DNA from: Serratia fonticola
GTDB lineage: Bacteria > Pseudomonadota > Gammaproteobacteria > Enterobacterales > Enterobacteriaceae
Direction of reading: 5' to 3'
Assembly: GCF_001006005.1 (NCBI RefSeq)
Contig: NZ_CP011254.1
Location: 1,178,001 to 1,242,000 of the forward strand
DNA: 64,000 bases
Shown: positions 49,184 through 59,113 of the stretch, piece by piece
Numbering within the stretch: the first letter of the stretch is position 1
Layout of the letters: each line of letters starts with the position of its first letter
The notes under the pieces: generated by a model
Database searches by the model: none
Told to the model about the DNA's origin: nothing
What the model saw: the letters and a program-made list of their open reading frames with translations, nothing else
Program-made: the position numbers and the translations under genes

Positions 49184-50377
49184 TTACTGCACCGCGGCAA
49201 AGGCCTCTGCCACTTGACGAACGTTATTGTGGTTCAGACCCGCCACACACATACGACCGCTGTGGATCAGATAGACACCGAACTCTTCACGTAGCCGATC
49301 AACCTGAGCCGCACTGAAGCCGGTGTAGCTGAACATGCCGCGCTGCTCGAGCAGATAATCGAAGTTACGCTGTGGCAACGCGCCCTTGAGCGTTTCGACC
49401 AGCGCTTTACGCATTTCCAGAATACGGCTGCGCATGGACTCCACTTCGGCCAGCCATTGCGCTTTCAGCTGCGCGTCGTTCAGCACTTTTGCCACCACCT
49501 GCGCACCGAAGTTCGGTGGGCTGGAGTAGTTACGGCGCACGGTCGCTTTCAGCTGCCCCAGCACGCGCTCGGCGGCTTCGCTGCTTTCACACACCACAGA
49601 AAGCCCACCTACGCGCTCACCGTACAGCGAGAAGATTTTCGAGAATGAGTTGCTCACCAGGCACGGTAAACCGGCAGCCGCGATGGCACGAATGGCGTAG
49701 GCATCCTGATCCATGCCGCCGCCAAAGCCTTGATAGGCGATGTCGAGGAACGGGATCAGTTCACGTTCGGCGATCACTTTAACCACCTGATCCCACTGGG
49801 CATTGGTGAGATCGGAACCGGTCGGGTTATGGCAGCAAGGATGCAGCAGGGCAATGCTCTTGGCCGGCAACTGTTGCAGCGTGCTCAGCATGGCATCAAA
49901 TTTCACCCCCAGTTTTTCACCGTCGAAATAGGGGTAAGTATTCACTTTGAAACCGGCGCCACCAAAGATGGCTACGTGGTTTTCCCAAGTTGGATCGCTG
50001 ACCCAAACCTGAGAATCCGGGAAATAGCTTTTCAGGAAGTCGGCCCCCACTTTCAACGCACCAGAGCCGCCCACGGTTTGAATGGTGGCGATGCGGCCCT
50101 GTTGCAGCATGGGGTGTTCGGCACCGAACAACAGTTGTTGAATTGCGCTGCGGTAAGGCTGTAGGCCTTCCATCGGCAGGTAGACCGAGGCCCCCTGTTC
50201 AACGCTGTTAAGTTGGGCTTCAGCTGCGGCAACGGCCTTCATCTGTGGGATGATGCCTTGCTCGTTGTAGTAAAGACCAATACTCAGGTTCACCTTGTGC
50301 GCACGGGGATCTTTTTTGAATTTTTCCATCAGCGACAGGATCGGGTCACCTGCATAGGCTTCAACATTCTGGAACAC
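49184..50377 (-). CDS. tyrB: Aromatic amino acid aminotransferase
   Basis: PLP enzyme that transaminates phenylpyruvate, 4-hydroxyphenylpyruvate and some branched keto acids. The 397-residue length equals E. coli TyrB when started at the GTG at 50377 ([19 protein letters not shown]), which has CAGGAG upstream. [15 protein letters not shown] holds substrate and cofactor ligands, and [17 protein letters not shown] contains the PLP Lys near residue 247. It lies next to a predicted cyclohexadienyl dehydratase, which makes its keto-acid substrate. Confidence 0.95.
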   Translation of the reverse strand: MFQNVEAYAGDPILSLMEKFKKDPRAHKVNLSIGLYYNEQGIIPQMKAVAAAEAQLNSVEQGASVYLPMEGLQPYRSAIQQLLFGAEHPMLQQGRIATIQTVGGSGALKVGADFLKSYFPDSQVWVSDPTWENHVAIFGGAGFKVNTYPYFDGEKLGVKFDAMLSTLQQLPAKSIALLHPCCHNPTGSDLTNAQWDQVVKVIAERELIPFLDIAYQGFGGGMDQDAYAIRAIAAAGLPCLVSNSFSKIFSLYGERVGGLSVVCESSEAAERVLGQLKATVRRNYSSPPNFGAQVVAKVLNDAQLKAQWLAEVESMRSRILEMRKALVETLKGALPQRNFDYLLEQRGMFSYTGFSAAQVDRLREEFGVYLIHSGRMCVAGLNHNNVRQVAEAFAAVQ

Positions 50378-50451
50378 GGGTTGGTTCTCCTGATTTTGGT
50401 TGTTCGGGTACAATCCCTAATATAGCCACAAATCGACGTTGGGTTTTAGCT

Positions 50452-50919
50452 TTATCTGGTCACCGGCAGTAAACCGTTTTCTTTGATCCGTTCCAGCACC
50501 ACCGCCGTTTTGATATGCCCGACGCTTTTATGGCGGGAAAGCGTCTGGCTGATAAACTCACTTAACGCGGGCAGGTCTGCTACCGCCACTTTCAGCAGGT
50601 AGTCGGCATCGCCGGTGGTTTTATAAACGTCAACAATTGCGTCCACTTCTGCCAGCATCTGATGGAAACTGTCGATCTGCTCTTGGGTATGGGTCAGCAG
50701 GCTTACCTCTATCAGCCCCACCAGCCCCAATCCCACCGCCTCCGGTGCCAGCCGGGCATGATACCCTTTGATCAACTGGGCTTGCTCCAGGCTGATACGA
50801 CGACGCGAGCATTGCGAGGCCGAAAGCCCGACCAGTTCGCTCAGTTCCTGATTGGTCAGACGACCATTGGCCTGTAACAGCGTCAGGATTTTCATATCAA
50901 AATCGTCAATGTTGTACAT
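50452..50919 (-). CDS. Lrp/AsnC-family transcriptional regulator
   Basis: A 155-residue Lrp/AsnC regulator: N-terminal helix-turn-helix (MYNIDDFDMKILTLLQANGRLTNQELSELVGLSASQCSRRR) and C-terminal RAM ligand-binding domain. A GTG lies 6 bases earlier; the ATG at 50919 after AGGTGG is preferred. It lies between tyrB and the divergent pheC gene, and probably controls one or both in response to an aromatic or other amino acid. It is not the global Lrp, which differs in sequence and location. Confidence 0.9.
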   Translation of the reverse strand: MYNIDDFDMKILTLLQANGRLTNQELSELVGLSASQCSRRRISLEQAQLIKGYHARLAPEAVGLGLVGLIEVSLLTHTQEQIDSFHQMLAEVDAIVDVYKTTGDADYLLKVAVADLPALSEFISQTLSRHKSVGHIKTAVVLERIKENGLLPVTR

Positions 50920-51143
50920 AGCCACCTGTAAAATGTGTTAATAAATGTTGACGCTACAGACTAGCAGCTTTTTTAGCCTTGCAACCATCGGTGCTGGCGG
51001 GTTGTGAGAGACATAGCAGCAAAGCCAGCTTCCTTGCTCAGAAATGGCATAAAAAACGGCCAAATTACGCAAACCAACAACAATTAACGGCAAAACCGCG
51101 CATAAAACCACAAATGTATTTGTCGACATGAAAAGGAAATTTG
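50920..51143. promoter_or_regulatory. Divergent lrp-like/pheC promoter region
   Basis: The 224-base AT-rich gap between the Lrp-type regulator and pheC should hold both promoters and the regulator's sites. No operator could be fixed by eye. AAAAGGAAATTTG is the pheC ribosome site. Confidence 0.4.
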
Positions 51144-51914
51144 ATGAAAAAACTATTGCCTCTCGCCTTGCTGGTCGCCACCGGGAGCGCCAGCGCACAA
51201 TCCAATCTGGACAAGGTATTGCAGCAAAAAACGCTGACGGTCTGTACTACCGGCGATTACAAGCCCTACACCTTCCTGAAAGAGGATGGCAGCTACGAAG
51301 GCATTGATATCGCGATGGCCGAGTCGCTGGCCAACAGCCTGGGGGCCAAAGTGAAATGGGTAAAAACGACCTGGAAAACCTTGACGCCTGACTTTGTGGC
51401 CGGGAAATGTGACATCGCCATGGGGGGGATCTCAGTGACGCTGGAGCGCCAAAAGCAGGTGTTTTTTGCCGAGCGGCTTGATACCGACGGCAAGATCCCG
51501 CTGGTGCGTTGTACCGACGTGAAAAAATACCGCACCATTGAGCAGATTAACAAACCTGCGGTGCGGCTGATCGAGCCTGCCGGTGGCACCAATGAAGCCT
51601 TTGTCCGTGCTCATCTGCCCAAGGCCAACCTGACGCTGTCCCACGATAATATGGGCATTTTCCAGCAGTTGGTGGACCGCAAGGCCGACGTGATGATCAC
51701 CGATGCCTCCGAAGCCCTGTACCAGCAGAAACGTTATCCCAAGCTATGTGCGGTGAACCCGGATAAGCCGATGCAATACGGTGAGAAGGCCTATATGCTG
51801 CCGCGTGATGATATGAGTTGGAAGCTGTATGTCGATCAGTGGCTGCACTTGAGCAAGGCCAGCGGGGAGTACCAGAAAATTATCGGCCAGTGGCTGGCGG
51901 TGAAGAAGAAATAG
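51144..51914 (+). CDS. pheC: Periplasmic cyclohexadienyl dehydratase (PheC-like)
   Basis: Converts prephenate to phenylpyruvate and arogenate to phenylalanine outside the cytoplasm. The 256-residue precursor has a signal peptide MKKLLPLALLVATGSASA. The fold is that of solute-binding proteins, but the sequence tracks Pseudomonas PheC from memory: TTGDYKPY, DIAMGGISVTLERQ, GGTNEAFVRAHL, MITDASEAL, LCAVNPDKP and EKAYMLPRDD. An amino-acid-binding protein is the alternative; no permease or ATPase is adjacent. It is divergent from an Lrp-type gene beside tyrB. Confidence 0.82.
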   Translation: MKKLLPLALLVATGSASAQSNLDKVLQQKTLTVCTTGDYKPYTFLKEDGSYEGIDIAMAESLANSLGAKVKWVKTTWKTLTPDFVAGKCDIAMGGISVTLERQKQVFFAERLDTDGKIPLVRCTDVKKYRTIEQINKPAVRLIEPAGGTNEAFVRAHLPKANLTLSHDNMGIFQQLVDRKADVMITDASEALYQQKRYPKLCAVNPDKPMQYGEKAYMLPRDDMSWKLYVDQWLHLSKASGEYQKIIGQWLAVKKK

Positions 51915-51921
51915 TTGATGG

Positions 51922-52175
51922 CCCCTCACCCTAACCCTCTCCCACAGGGAGAGGGAACCGATCGAGCGCGCTATCAGGTAGGGAACTTGCCTGATCACTG
52001 CATTCATTAGACCAGAACAATCAGCCCTATTTGCGAAGGGAAACATATCGATCACGGTATCGCACCACAACTCTTGGTTGAAGGGGCGACCGAGGTTGCC
52101 AAGATTATCTAATCACTACCAAAAGAGCAGAGGCTATCAACTCCCTCTCCCTGCGGGAGAGGGTTGGGGTGAGGG
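51922..52175. repeat. Palindromic repeat pair C (inverted units)
   Basis: The left unit begins CCCCTCACCCTAACCCTCTC (51922) and runs to ACCGATCGAGCGC. The right unit ends GGGTTGGGGTGAGGGA (52175). The 150-base spacer contains no supported gene. The block fills the gap between convergent pheC and alr and ends four bases before the alr stop codon. Confidence 0.8.
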
Positions 52176-52178
52176 AAA

Positions 52179-53258
52179 TTACTCGCCGATATATTCCATC
52201 GTGACGCGCTGGGTCAGCTTGGTGATCAGCTCATAGGCGCTGATGCCGCTAAAGGCAGCCACCCGTTCAACCGGCAGCTCATTGCCCCACAGAACTACTT
52301 CATCACCCACTTTATCGCTGGCATTCGGCCCCAGATCGACGGAAATCATATCCATGGAGACACGGCCAACAATCGGTACTTCACGTCCGTTGAGCCATAC
52401 CGGCGTGCCGGAAGGCGCACTGCGTGGATAACCGTCGCCATAGCCCATCGCCACTACTCCCAGGCGGGTATCTCGTTCACTCACCCATAGTCCGCCGTAG
52501 CCCACCGGTTCCCCGGCTCGATGCTCACGCACCGCGATCAGGCTGGATTTAAGCGTCATGGCTGGTTGCAGCCCAAAGTGATCGGCGTAGGGCTCCTCCA
52601 ACGGGGATACGCCATACAGGATAATCCCCGGGCGTACCCAGTCACGATGAGCCTGTGGCCACAGCAAGATCCCGCCGGAAGCCGCAATCGACTTCAGGCC
52701 CGGCTTATCGTTGGCGAAGTGCTCAAAGCAGCTGATTTGCTTTTCGGTCGCATCCACCAGCGGCTCGTCGGCACGGCTGAAGTGGCTCATGATATTGACC
52801 GGCTGCACCACGTTACGACAGGCGCTCAAACGCTGGTAGAACGCTTCTGCCTGTTCCGGACGCACGCCCAGACGATGCATACCGCTATCCAGCTTCATCC
52901 ATACCGATACCGGGTGTGCCAGTTCAATCTGCTCCAGCGCCTCGAGCTGTTCGATGCTGTGAACGGCGGTTTCGATATTATTCGCCACCAGCGCGGGCAG
53001 ATCTTCAGCACAGAAGAAACCCTCCAGCAGCAGGATCGGTTTGACGATGCCACCGGCACGCAGCATCAACGCTTCGCCGATACGCGCTACGCCGTAACAG
53101 TCTGCATCTTGCAAGGTGTGAGCCGTTTCCAACAGGCCATGTCCATAGGCGTTGGCTTTCACCACGGCAATCAGGCGGCTTTGCGGCGCCAGGCGACGGA
53201 TCTGTTGCAGGTTATGTCGCAGGGCGCGGCGATCGATGACAGCAGTTGCCGCTTTCAT
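52179..53258 (-). CDS. alr: Biosynthetic alanine racemase
   Basis: PLP enzyme that makes D-alanine for peptidoglycan. The 359-residue length equals E. coli Alr. The N-terminal PLP-Lys motif is [16 protein letters not shown] near residue 34, and the C-terminal domain has [14 protein letters not shown] with the active-site Tyr region nearby. It lies 17 bases after dnaB on the same strand. In E. coli tyrB follows directly; here a repeat, pheC and an Lrp-type gene intervene. Confidence 0.97.
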   Translation of the reverse strand: MKAATAVIDRRALRHNLQQIRRLAPQSRLIAVVKANAYGHGLLETAHTLQDADCYGVARIGEALMLRAGGIVKPILLLEGFFCAEDLPALVANNIETAVHSIEQLEALEQIELAHPVSVWMKLDSGMHRLGVRPEQAEAFYQRLSACRNVVQPVNIMSHFSRADEPLVDATEKQISCFEHFANDKPGLKSIAASGGILLWPQAHRDWVRPGIILYGVSPLEEPYADHFGLQPAMTLKSSLIAVREHRAGEPVGYGGLWVSERDTRLGVVAMGYGDGYPRSAPSGTPVWLNGREVPIVGRVSMDMISVDLGPNASDKVGDEVVLWGNELPVERVAAFSGISAYELITKLTQRVTMEYIGE

Positions 53259-53275
53259 TTCAATTCCTTAGCTGA

Positions 53276-54688
53276 TTATTCATCATCATATTGTGGCCCC
53301 GCGTAGTTATCGAAGCGCGACCACTGGCCGTTAAAGGTCAGGCGTACGGTACCGATCGGGCCGTTACGCTGCTTACCCAGAATAATTTCGGCAATCCCTT
53401 TCAGATCGCTGTTCTCGTGATAAACCTCATCACGGTAGATGAACATAATCAGGTCGGCATCCTGCTCGATGGAGCCGGATTCACGCAGGTCGGAGTTGAC
53501 CGGGCGCTTATCAGCACGCTGTTCCAAGCTACGGTTCAACTGCGACAGCGCCACCACCGGCACCTGTAGCTCTTTCGCCAAAGCTTTGAGCGAGCGGGAA
53601 ATTTCGGCAATTTCCAAGGTACGGTTGTCGGAGAGCGATGGTACGCGCATCAACTGCAGGTAGTCGATCATGATCAGGCTGATCCCGTCATGTTCACGGA
53701 AAATACGCCGCGCGCGGGAGCGCACTTCGGTGGGCGTCAGGCCAGAGGAGTCGTCAATATACATATTGCGCTTCTCCAGCAGGATCCCCATGGTGCTCGA
53801 GATCCTCGCCCAATCCTCATCATCCAATTGGCCGGTACGGATGCGAGTCTGATCCACGCGCGACAGCGAGGCCAGCATACGCATCATGATCTGGTTGCAG
53901 GGCATCTCCAGGCTGAAGATCAGCACCGGTTTATCCTGCGTCATCGCGGCGTGTTCGCACAGGTTCATCGCGAAGGTGGTTTTACCCATTGCTGGGCGGG
54001 CCGCGACGATGATCAGGTCAGACTTTTGCAGACCGGCAGTTTTCTTGTTGAGATCGTGATAGCCGGTATCTACGCCGGTAACACCGTCGTGCGGCTGCTG
54101 ATAGAGCTGCTCGATACGGGCGACGGTATCTTCCAGAATACGTTCGATGCCTTTGGGGCCTTCATCTTTGCTGGCACGGTTTTCCGCGATCTGGAATACC
54201 CGGGATTCGGCCAGATCGAGCAGATCTTCGCTACTGCGGCCTTGCGGATCGTAACCCGCATCGGCGATTTCGTTGGCGACGGAGATCATTTCACGGACGA
54301 CCGCACGTTCACGCACGATGTCGGCATAAGCACCAATGTTGGCCGCACTTGGGGTGTTTTTCGATAATTCGGCCAGATAGGCAAAACCGCCCACCGTCTC
54401 CAGATCGCCCCTCTGTTCCAACGACTCGGACAGTGTGATCAGGTCGATAGGCCGGCTCATCTCCAGCAGACGCTGCATTTCGGTAAAGATCAGGCGGTGT
54501 GGACGGCTGAAGAAGTCGTTGGCGACCACGCGCTCCGCCACGTTATCCCAGCGTTCGTTATCCAGCATCAAACCGCCCAACACGGACTGCTCCGCCTCCA
54601 GCGAATGTGGCGGCATCTTCAGCCCTTCCATCTGGCGGTCTCTGGGTTCGTACGTGTTTGTCTTGTTGGTTGGTTTTTTGCCTGCCAT
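53276..54688 (-). CDS. dnaB: Replicative DNA helicase
   Basis: Hexameric helicase that unwinds DNA at the replication fork. The 470-residue product has the N-terminal DnaG-interacting domain (LEAEQSVLGGLML near residue 28), a linker, and the RecA-like motor with Walker A ARPAMGKTTFAMN near residue 230 and IMIDYLQLM (Walker B). There is no intein. It is followed by alr and divergent from qor, as in E. coli. Confidence 0.98.
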   Translation of the reverse strand: MAGKKPTNKTNTYEPRDRQMEGLKMPPHSLEAEQSVLGGLMLDNERWDNVAERVVANDFFSRPHRLIFTEMQRLLEMSRPIDLITLSESLEQRGDLETVGGFAYLAELSKNTPSAANIGAYADIVRERAVVREMISVANEIADAGYDPQGRSSEDLLDLAESRVFQIAENRASKDEGPKGIERILEDTVARIEQLYQQPHDGVTGVDTGYHDLNKKTAGLQKSDLIIVAARPAMGKTTFAMNLCEHAAMTQDKPVLIFSLEMPCNQIMMRMLASLSRVDQTRIRTGQLDDEDWARISSTMGILLEKRNMYIDDSSGLTPTEVRSRARRIFREHDGISLIMIDYLQLMRVPSLSDNRTLEIAEISRSLKALAKELQVPVVALSQLNRSLEQRADKRPVNSDLRESGSIEQDADLIMFIYRDEVYHENSDLKGIAEIILGKQRNGPIGTVRLTFNGQWSRFDNYAGPQYDDE

Positions 54689-54867
54689 GAAGCCTATTCT
54701 TTATTCAGTTGCGAATGGGGGGTAGCTGACGCAAGAGTATACGTGATTTTCAGCCATGATTCCCGCGACATAACCTACGCAAAAAAGGATTAATCACTGC
54801 GCAACGAGCTAGATAGTCCAGGCTGAAAAGCGTAGGGTGAAAACAGTCATTTGAATGAGGTAGCGAC

Positions 54868-55857
54868 ATGTCAAAACGCATCCAATTCTCCGCCACCGGC
54901 GGCCCGGAAGTGCTGCAGTATGTTGATTTTACTCCTGTCGATCCCGCCGCGGGGGAGGTGCAGGTCGAGAACAAGGCGATCGGTATCAACTATATCGATA
55001 CCTACGTACGTAGCGGCCTGTACCCACCGGCCAACTTCCCAAGCGGGTTAGGTACCGAAGCGGCTGGAGTGGTCATCAAGGTTGGGGCTGGTGTCAGCGC
55101 GGTCAAACCGGGCGATCGCGTAGTTTATGCTCAGTCCGCATTGGGTGCTTACAGCGAAGTTCACAACGTCCCGTTGGAAAAGTTAGCTATCCTGCCAGAT
55201 AACCTCACTTTCGAGCAGGGTGCCGCCTCGTTCCTCAAAGGGTTGACCGTACATTATCTGCTGCGCCAAACCTATGAGGTCAAGCCGGGCGAGGTATTCC
55301 TGTTCCATGCCGCCGCCGGGGGGGTGGGGCTGATCGCCTGCCAGTGGGCCAAAGCGTTGGGCGCCAAACTGATCGGCAGCGTGAGTTCTGACGAGAAAGC
55401 CGAGCAGGCATTACGTGCCGGCGCCTGGGCCACCATCAATTATCGCCAGGAAAACATCTCCCAGCGCGTAGCTGAACTAACCAACGGCGAAAAGGTTAAC
55501 GTGGTCTATGACTCCGTAGGGCAAAGCACCTGGCAGGATTCATTGAACAGCCTGAAGCGCCGCGGGCTGATGGTGAGCTTTGGTAATGCCTCCGGCCCGG
55601 TTACCGGCGTCGATCTGGCGTTGCTCAATCAGAAAGGCTCACTTTACGTCACCCGCCCTTCGCTCAACGGTTACATCACCAACCGTCAGGAATTGCAGTT
55701 TGCCAGTAACGAGCTGTTTTCACTGATCGGCAGTGGTGCGATCAAAGTTGACGTGAAGGAAGCGCAGAAGTTTGCGTTGGCAGATGCCCAGCGAGCACAC
55801 CAGATCCTGGAAAGCGGCCAGACCAGCGGCTCCAGCCTGCTGATCCCTGGTCTATAG
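54868..55857 (+). CDS. qor: NADPH:quinone oxidoreductase
   Basis: A 329-residue zeta-crystallin-type quinone reductase of the MDR family. GPEVLQYVDFTP at the N-terminus, NYIDTYVRSGLYPP, and the NADPH motif AAAGGVGLIACQWAKALGA near residue 150 match E. coli QOR (327 residues). No zinc ligands are present, as expected. GAGGTAGCGAC precedes the ATG. It is divergent from dnaB and followed by a strong terminator. Confidence 0.95.
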   Translation: MSKRIQFSATGGPEVLQYVDFTPVDPAAGEVQVENKAIGINYIDTYVRSGLYPPANFPSGLGTEAAGVVIKVGAGVSAVKPGDRVVYAQSALGAYSEVHNVPLEKLAILPDNLTFEQGAASFLKGLTVHYLLRQTYEVKPGEVFLFHAAAGGVGLIACQWAKALGAKLIGSVSSDEKAEQALRAGAWATINYRQENISQRVAELTNGEKVNVVYDSVGQSTWQDSLNSLKRRGLMVSFGNASGPVTGVDLALLNQKGSLYVTRPSLNGYITNRQELQFASNELFSLIGSGAIKVDVKEAQKFALADAQRAHQILESGQTSGSSLLIPGL

Positions 55858-55865
55858 CGCCAATA

Positions 55866-55896
55866 AAGAAAGGGCCCCATAAGGGGCCCTTTCTAG
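55866..55896 (+). terminator. Terminator after qor
   Basis: AGAAAGGGGCCC-type stem: AAAGGGCCCC and GGGGCCCTTT with a four-base loop, followed by CTAGTTT. It starts 10 bases after the stop codon. Confidence 0.85.
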
Positions 55897-56154
55897 TTTA
55901 CTGCGCTTTGTAGGGGTAGAGCAGAGTCCGCCAGAGATGGGGGTTGCTTTAAGCAACACTCTTGTCAGCTCTCGCGGTGATGAAAATGATGAGCATCACT
56001 GCTGCGGGAGTCATCCTAGCAGCCTCGATAAGTAAAAAATATGATTAATGTGCCGCATTCGCATTTAAAACATCAAGCTGTGATCCCCGCCACACTGGCA
56101 AGCAATCTGCCTGGTGAGTTTCAACGTGACTGACTGATATTTCGGCAAAAAATC

Positions 56155-56373
56155 TTAATAGCGCCGTATCTGTGGTTTCTGCATAGAACGGTATATCCAC
56201 ACGCCAACCACCGCCAGGATCAGCCACGGCAGCAGTTTAAACACCATGGCAAACAGCCCGCCCAGTAGCATAAAAGCCGCGGCCACAAATAACGCAGCCA
56301 TCACGCCTAGCAGTGAAATACCGGTTACCAGCAGCATGGCGACAAAGCCGATCAGAAAGAACAGTTCTAACAT
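56155..56373 (-). CDS. pspG: Phage shock protein G
   Basis: A 72-residue membrane protein of the phage-shock envelope stress response. MLELFFLIGFVAMLLVTGISLLG and FKLLPWLILAVVGVW match E. coli PspG, which is about eight residues longer at the C-terminus. Two or three hydrophobic segments are visible. CCAAGGAGCAACCC precedes the ATG, and a sigma-54 promoter lies just upstream, so PspF control is expected. The main psp operon is not in this window. Confidence 0.9.
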   Translation of the reverse strand: MLELFFLIGFVAMLLVTGISLLGVMAALFVAAAFMLLGGLFAMVFKLLPWLILAVVGVWIYRSMQKPQIRRY

Positions 56374-56413
56374 GGGTTGCTCCTTGGCAAAACAATAGGT
56401 CTGTCTTGTTCTT

Positions 56414-56430
56414 TACAAGAAACGTGCCAA
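56414..56430 (-). promoter_or_regulatory. Sigma-54 promoter of pspG
   Basis: On the minus strand TTGGCACGTTTCTTGTA fits the -24/-12 consensus TGGCAC-N5-TTGC(A/T), with GT in place of GC at -12. It lies 40 bases before the pspG start, matching PspF/sigma-54 control in E. coli. Confidence 0.85.
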
Positions 56431-56459
56431 CTTGAAATTAATGATAACTTATTGAAATA

Positions 56460-56496
56460 ATGAAAAAATGGCGCCACACCTGGTGACGCCATTAGT
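56460..56496 (-). terminator. Terminator after dusA
   Basis: AATGGCG and CGCCATT form a stem around CCACACCTGGTGA (about 56467-56492); on the minus strand TTTTTTCATT follows. It separates dusA from the pspG promoter. Confidence 0.75.
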
Positions 56497-56531
56497 CAAA
56501 AAAACCAACTTTTAGTCAAGTTTTTTGCCGA

Positions 56532-57542
56532 TTATGCCATTTCAGTGCGCGGTGAACGCACCAGAGCCAAAGCCTGTTCGACGGTGCGCACATCGGCTCC
56601 TGGCTTATGGGCATTTTCACTCAAATGACGGCGCCACTGCCGCGCACCAGGGATCCCCTGGAACAAACCAAGAATATGGCGAGTGATGTGGCCCAGATAG
56701 GTGCCGTTCGCTAGCTCGCGCTCGATGTACGGATACAGCGATTCGATAATCGCCACGCTGTCCATCACCTCACTCTGGCGGCCGAAAATCTCGCTGTCCA
56801 CCCGCGCCAGAATACCTGGATTTTGGTACGCCTCGCGCCCCATCATCACACCGTCCAGATGTTGCAGATGCAGTTGGGCTTCTTCCAGCGTTTTCACGCC
56901 GCCGTTGATCGCAATGGTCAACGCCGGGAAGTCACGCTTCAACTGATAAACACGCGGATAGTCTAACGGAGGGACTTCACGGTTTTCTTTCGGGCTCAGG
57001 CCGGAAAGCCAGGCTTTACGGGCATGAATGGTGAACATATCGCATTCCCCACGCCCAGCAACGGTAGAGACAAAATCGCACAGGAACTCATAGCTGTCCT
57101 GGTCATCGATACCAATACGGGTTTTTACCGTCACCGGGATCGACACCACGTCGCGCATCGCCTTGATACAGTCGGCCACCAAGGTCGCCTGCCCCATCAG
57201 ACAAGCACCAAACATACCGTTCTGTACCCGATCTGACGGGCAACCAACATTAAGGTTGATCTCGTCATAACCACGCTGTTCCGCCAGTTTGGCACAGTGC
57301 GCCAGTGCTGCCGGATCGCTGCCCCCAAGCTGCAAAGCCACGGGGTGCTCTTCCTCGCTGTATGCCAGGTAGTCACCTTTACCGTGGATGATCGCACCAG
57401 TAGTCACCATTTCGGTGTACAGCAGCGTTTCCTTGCTCAGCAGGCGATGGAAATAACGGCAATGGCGATCGGTCCAGTCCAGCATAGGGGCAATGGAGAA
57501 ACGATTGGCGGCGTATTGGGTGTTGTTAATATCTTTCGTCAT
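56532..57542 (-). CDS. dusA: tRNA-dihydrouridine synthase A
   Basis: Flavin enzyme that makes dihydrouridine at tRNA positions 20 and 20a. The 336-residue protein has [21 protein letters not shown] near the N-terminus and the catalytic-Cys block [21 protein letters not shown] near residue 95. [26 protein letters not shown] identifies the DusA subgroup. pspG follows downstream on the same strand, behind a terminator, as in E. coli. Confidence 0.96.
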   Translation of the reverse strand: MTKDINNTQYAANRFSIAPMLDWTDRHCRYFHRLLSKETLLYTEMVTTGAIIHGKGDYLAYSEEEHPVALQLGGSDPAALAHCAKLAEQRGYDEINLNVGCPSDRVQNGMFGACLMGQATLVADCIKAMRDVVSIPVTVKTRIGIDDQDSYEFLCDFVSTVAGRGECDMFTIHARKAWLSGLSPKENREVPPLDYPRVYQLKRDFPALTIAINGGVKTLEEAQLHLQHLDGVMMGREAYQNPGILARVDSEIFGRQSEVMDSVAIIESLYPYIERELANGTYLGHITRHILGLFQGIPGARQWRRHLSENAHKPGADVRTVEQALALVRSPRTEMA

Positions 57543-57695
57543 GCTGAGTTACTGGCTACCTGATAAGTCCGGGACTCGACAACCGACGCGCTGTGCCGAT
57601 GCCGCAAACGGCTATTATAACGACAATCGACGCTCTTGGGGAAACCGTCGTTCATTCTGATTAGGATCTCAGAGCGGCAACGTGTTCACTAGGCC

Positions 57696-58268
57696 CTATT
57701 CCAATTGTCGGATCACGCGGCACGGCTGCCCAAGCGCCAACACGTTAGCCGGAATATCCTCGGTCACCACGCTGCCCGCGCCAATGGTAGTGCCATCACC
57801 AATAGTCACACCAGGCAGGATCACTACGTTGCCGCCAATCCAGACGTTACTGCCAATCACCACCGGCTTGGCTGAGGTATGGAACGGGAAATCGGCATTG
57901 CCGGTAAAACGTTCGCTGGCCTTGAGCGGATGGCTTGGCGTGTAGATTTGCGCGTTAGGGCCAATCAGCGTGTTATCGCCAATGGTGATGGTGTTGCAGT
58001 CAAGAAACACCGCATTGACGTTGATAAAACAGTTCCTGCCAATGCTGATATGCTGCCCGTAGTCGCACCAGAACGGTAATTCAATCCAGCTGTCATCCCC
58101 CCAGGCCGCAAGCAGCTCACGCAACAGACGCTGTTTCTCTTCAGACTGATGTGAGTCCAACGCTGCGAGCTGTTTAGTCAGGCTCCGCGCCTGATGGTAC
58201 ATGGCAATCAGCTCATCATCACGGCTGTTATACACCTCGCCACGCAGCAATTTCTCTCTTTCTGACAT
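57696..58268 (-). CDS. Maltose O-acetyltransferase-like hexapeptide acetyltransferase
   Basis: A 190-residue left-handed beta-helix acetyltransferase of the Maa/LacA/NodL group. The N-terminal Mac domain (MSEREKLLRGEVYNSRDDELIAM) precedes hexapeptide repeats such as IGDNTLIGPNAQIYTPSHPL, whose His is the catalytic base, and VWIGGNVVILPGVTIGDGTTIGAGSVVTEDIP. It would acetylate a sugar hydroxyl with acetyl-CoA; maltose and glucose are known Maa substrates, but the true one is unknown here. CAGGAGCCTGGG precedes the ATG. Confidence 0.85.
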   Translation of the reverse strand: MSEREKLLRGEVYNSRDDELIAMYHQARSLTKQLAALDSHQSEEKQRLLRELLAAWGDDSWIELPFWCDYGQHISIGRNCFINVNAVFLDCNTITIGDNTLIGPNAQIYTPSHPLKASERFTGNADFPFHTSAKPVVIGSNVWIGGNVVILPGVTIGDGTTIGAGSVVTEDIPANVLALGQPCRVIRQLE

Positions 58269-58488
58269 CCCAGGCTCCTGAAAGGTTTGACACCTTACGG
58301 GTTATACCGCCGCGCCTGAGTGGAACCTATGCCATAAAGCGAAAAATCGTGACCTGTATCTCATTCTGACAAGTCTTGCTGCGGAAAATCGCCCGATTTG
58401 CCGCGTTATCCATGGAAAGCGGGGCAACCCTCGGCGATTGCGTTGAAACATGATAAAATCGGCTTCTTTGCGTAGCCGGATAATTGCC

Positions 58489-58998
58489 ATGAACTCAACC
58501 AACCAGGAAAAGCTGCTCGCGCAGGCTGAACAACTCTGTCAGCAACGCAACGTGCGACTGACCCCGCAACGGCTGGAAGTGTTACGCCTGATGGCTGAGC
58601 AACCCGGCGCCATCAGCGCTTACGACTTGCTGGATTTACTGCGTGTGGCAGAGCCGCAGGCCAAACCACCTACGGTCTATCGTGCACTGGATTTCTTGCT
58701 GGAACAGGGATTTATCCACCGCGTTGAATCGGCAAACAGCTATGTGCTGTGCCACCACTTCGAACAACCTATGCATACCTCTGCCCTGTTTATCTGCGAT
58801 CGCTGCGGACAGGTCACGGAGCGCACTACCGAAGGGGTGGAAGAAACCTTGCAGAAACTGGCTCAAGAATCAGGGTTTGTGCTGCGCCACAGCGTAGTGG
58901 AAGCCCACGGTCTGTGTTCTGCCTGTGTGGTAGTAGAAAATTGTGAGAACCAACACGATTGCGATCATGACCACAGCATTGTGGTAAAGAAAAAATAA
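58489..58998 (+). CDS. zur: Zinc uptake regulator Zur
   Basis: Fur-family repressor that shuts off zinc import when zinc is replete. The 169-residue protein aligns with E. coli Zur (171): NVRLTPQRLEVLRLMAEQPGAISAYDLLDLLR and KPPTVYRALDFLLEQGFIHRVES form the DNA-binding domain, and CDRCG and CSAC are the structural zinc Cys pairs. A His/Asp-rich tail ends the protein. An in-frame ATG at 58450 is possible, but the start at 58489 fits the family length. Confidence 0.95.
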   Translation: MNSTNQEKLLAQAEQLCQQRNVRLTPQRLEVLRLMAEQPGAISAYDLLDLLRVAEPQAKPPTVYRALDFLLEQGFIHRVESANSYVLCHHFEQPMHTSALFICDRCGQVTERTTEGVEETLQKLAQESGFVLRHSVVEAHGLCSACVVVENCENQHDCDHDHSIVVKKK

Positions 58999-59113
58999 GC
59001 GGATTGGATTCCAGGAGGGAGCGGGTACGTCCTTGTTCCCGTGGCCGTGGCAGGGGGGAAATCTGCCAGGCCGGATGGTGTCGTAGCGCCGCAATACTCA
59101 GCGGCTCATCGCG

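Noticed and set aside
51144..51914. Amino-acid ABC transporter binding protein
   Set aside because: No permease or ATPase gene is adjacent, and many blocks match PheC from Pseudomonas as recalled. It remains the alternative.
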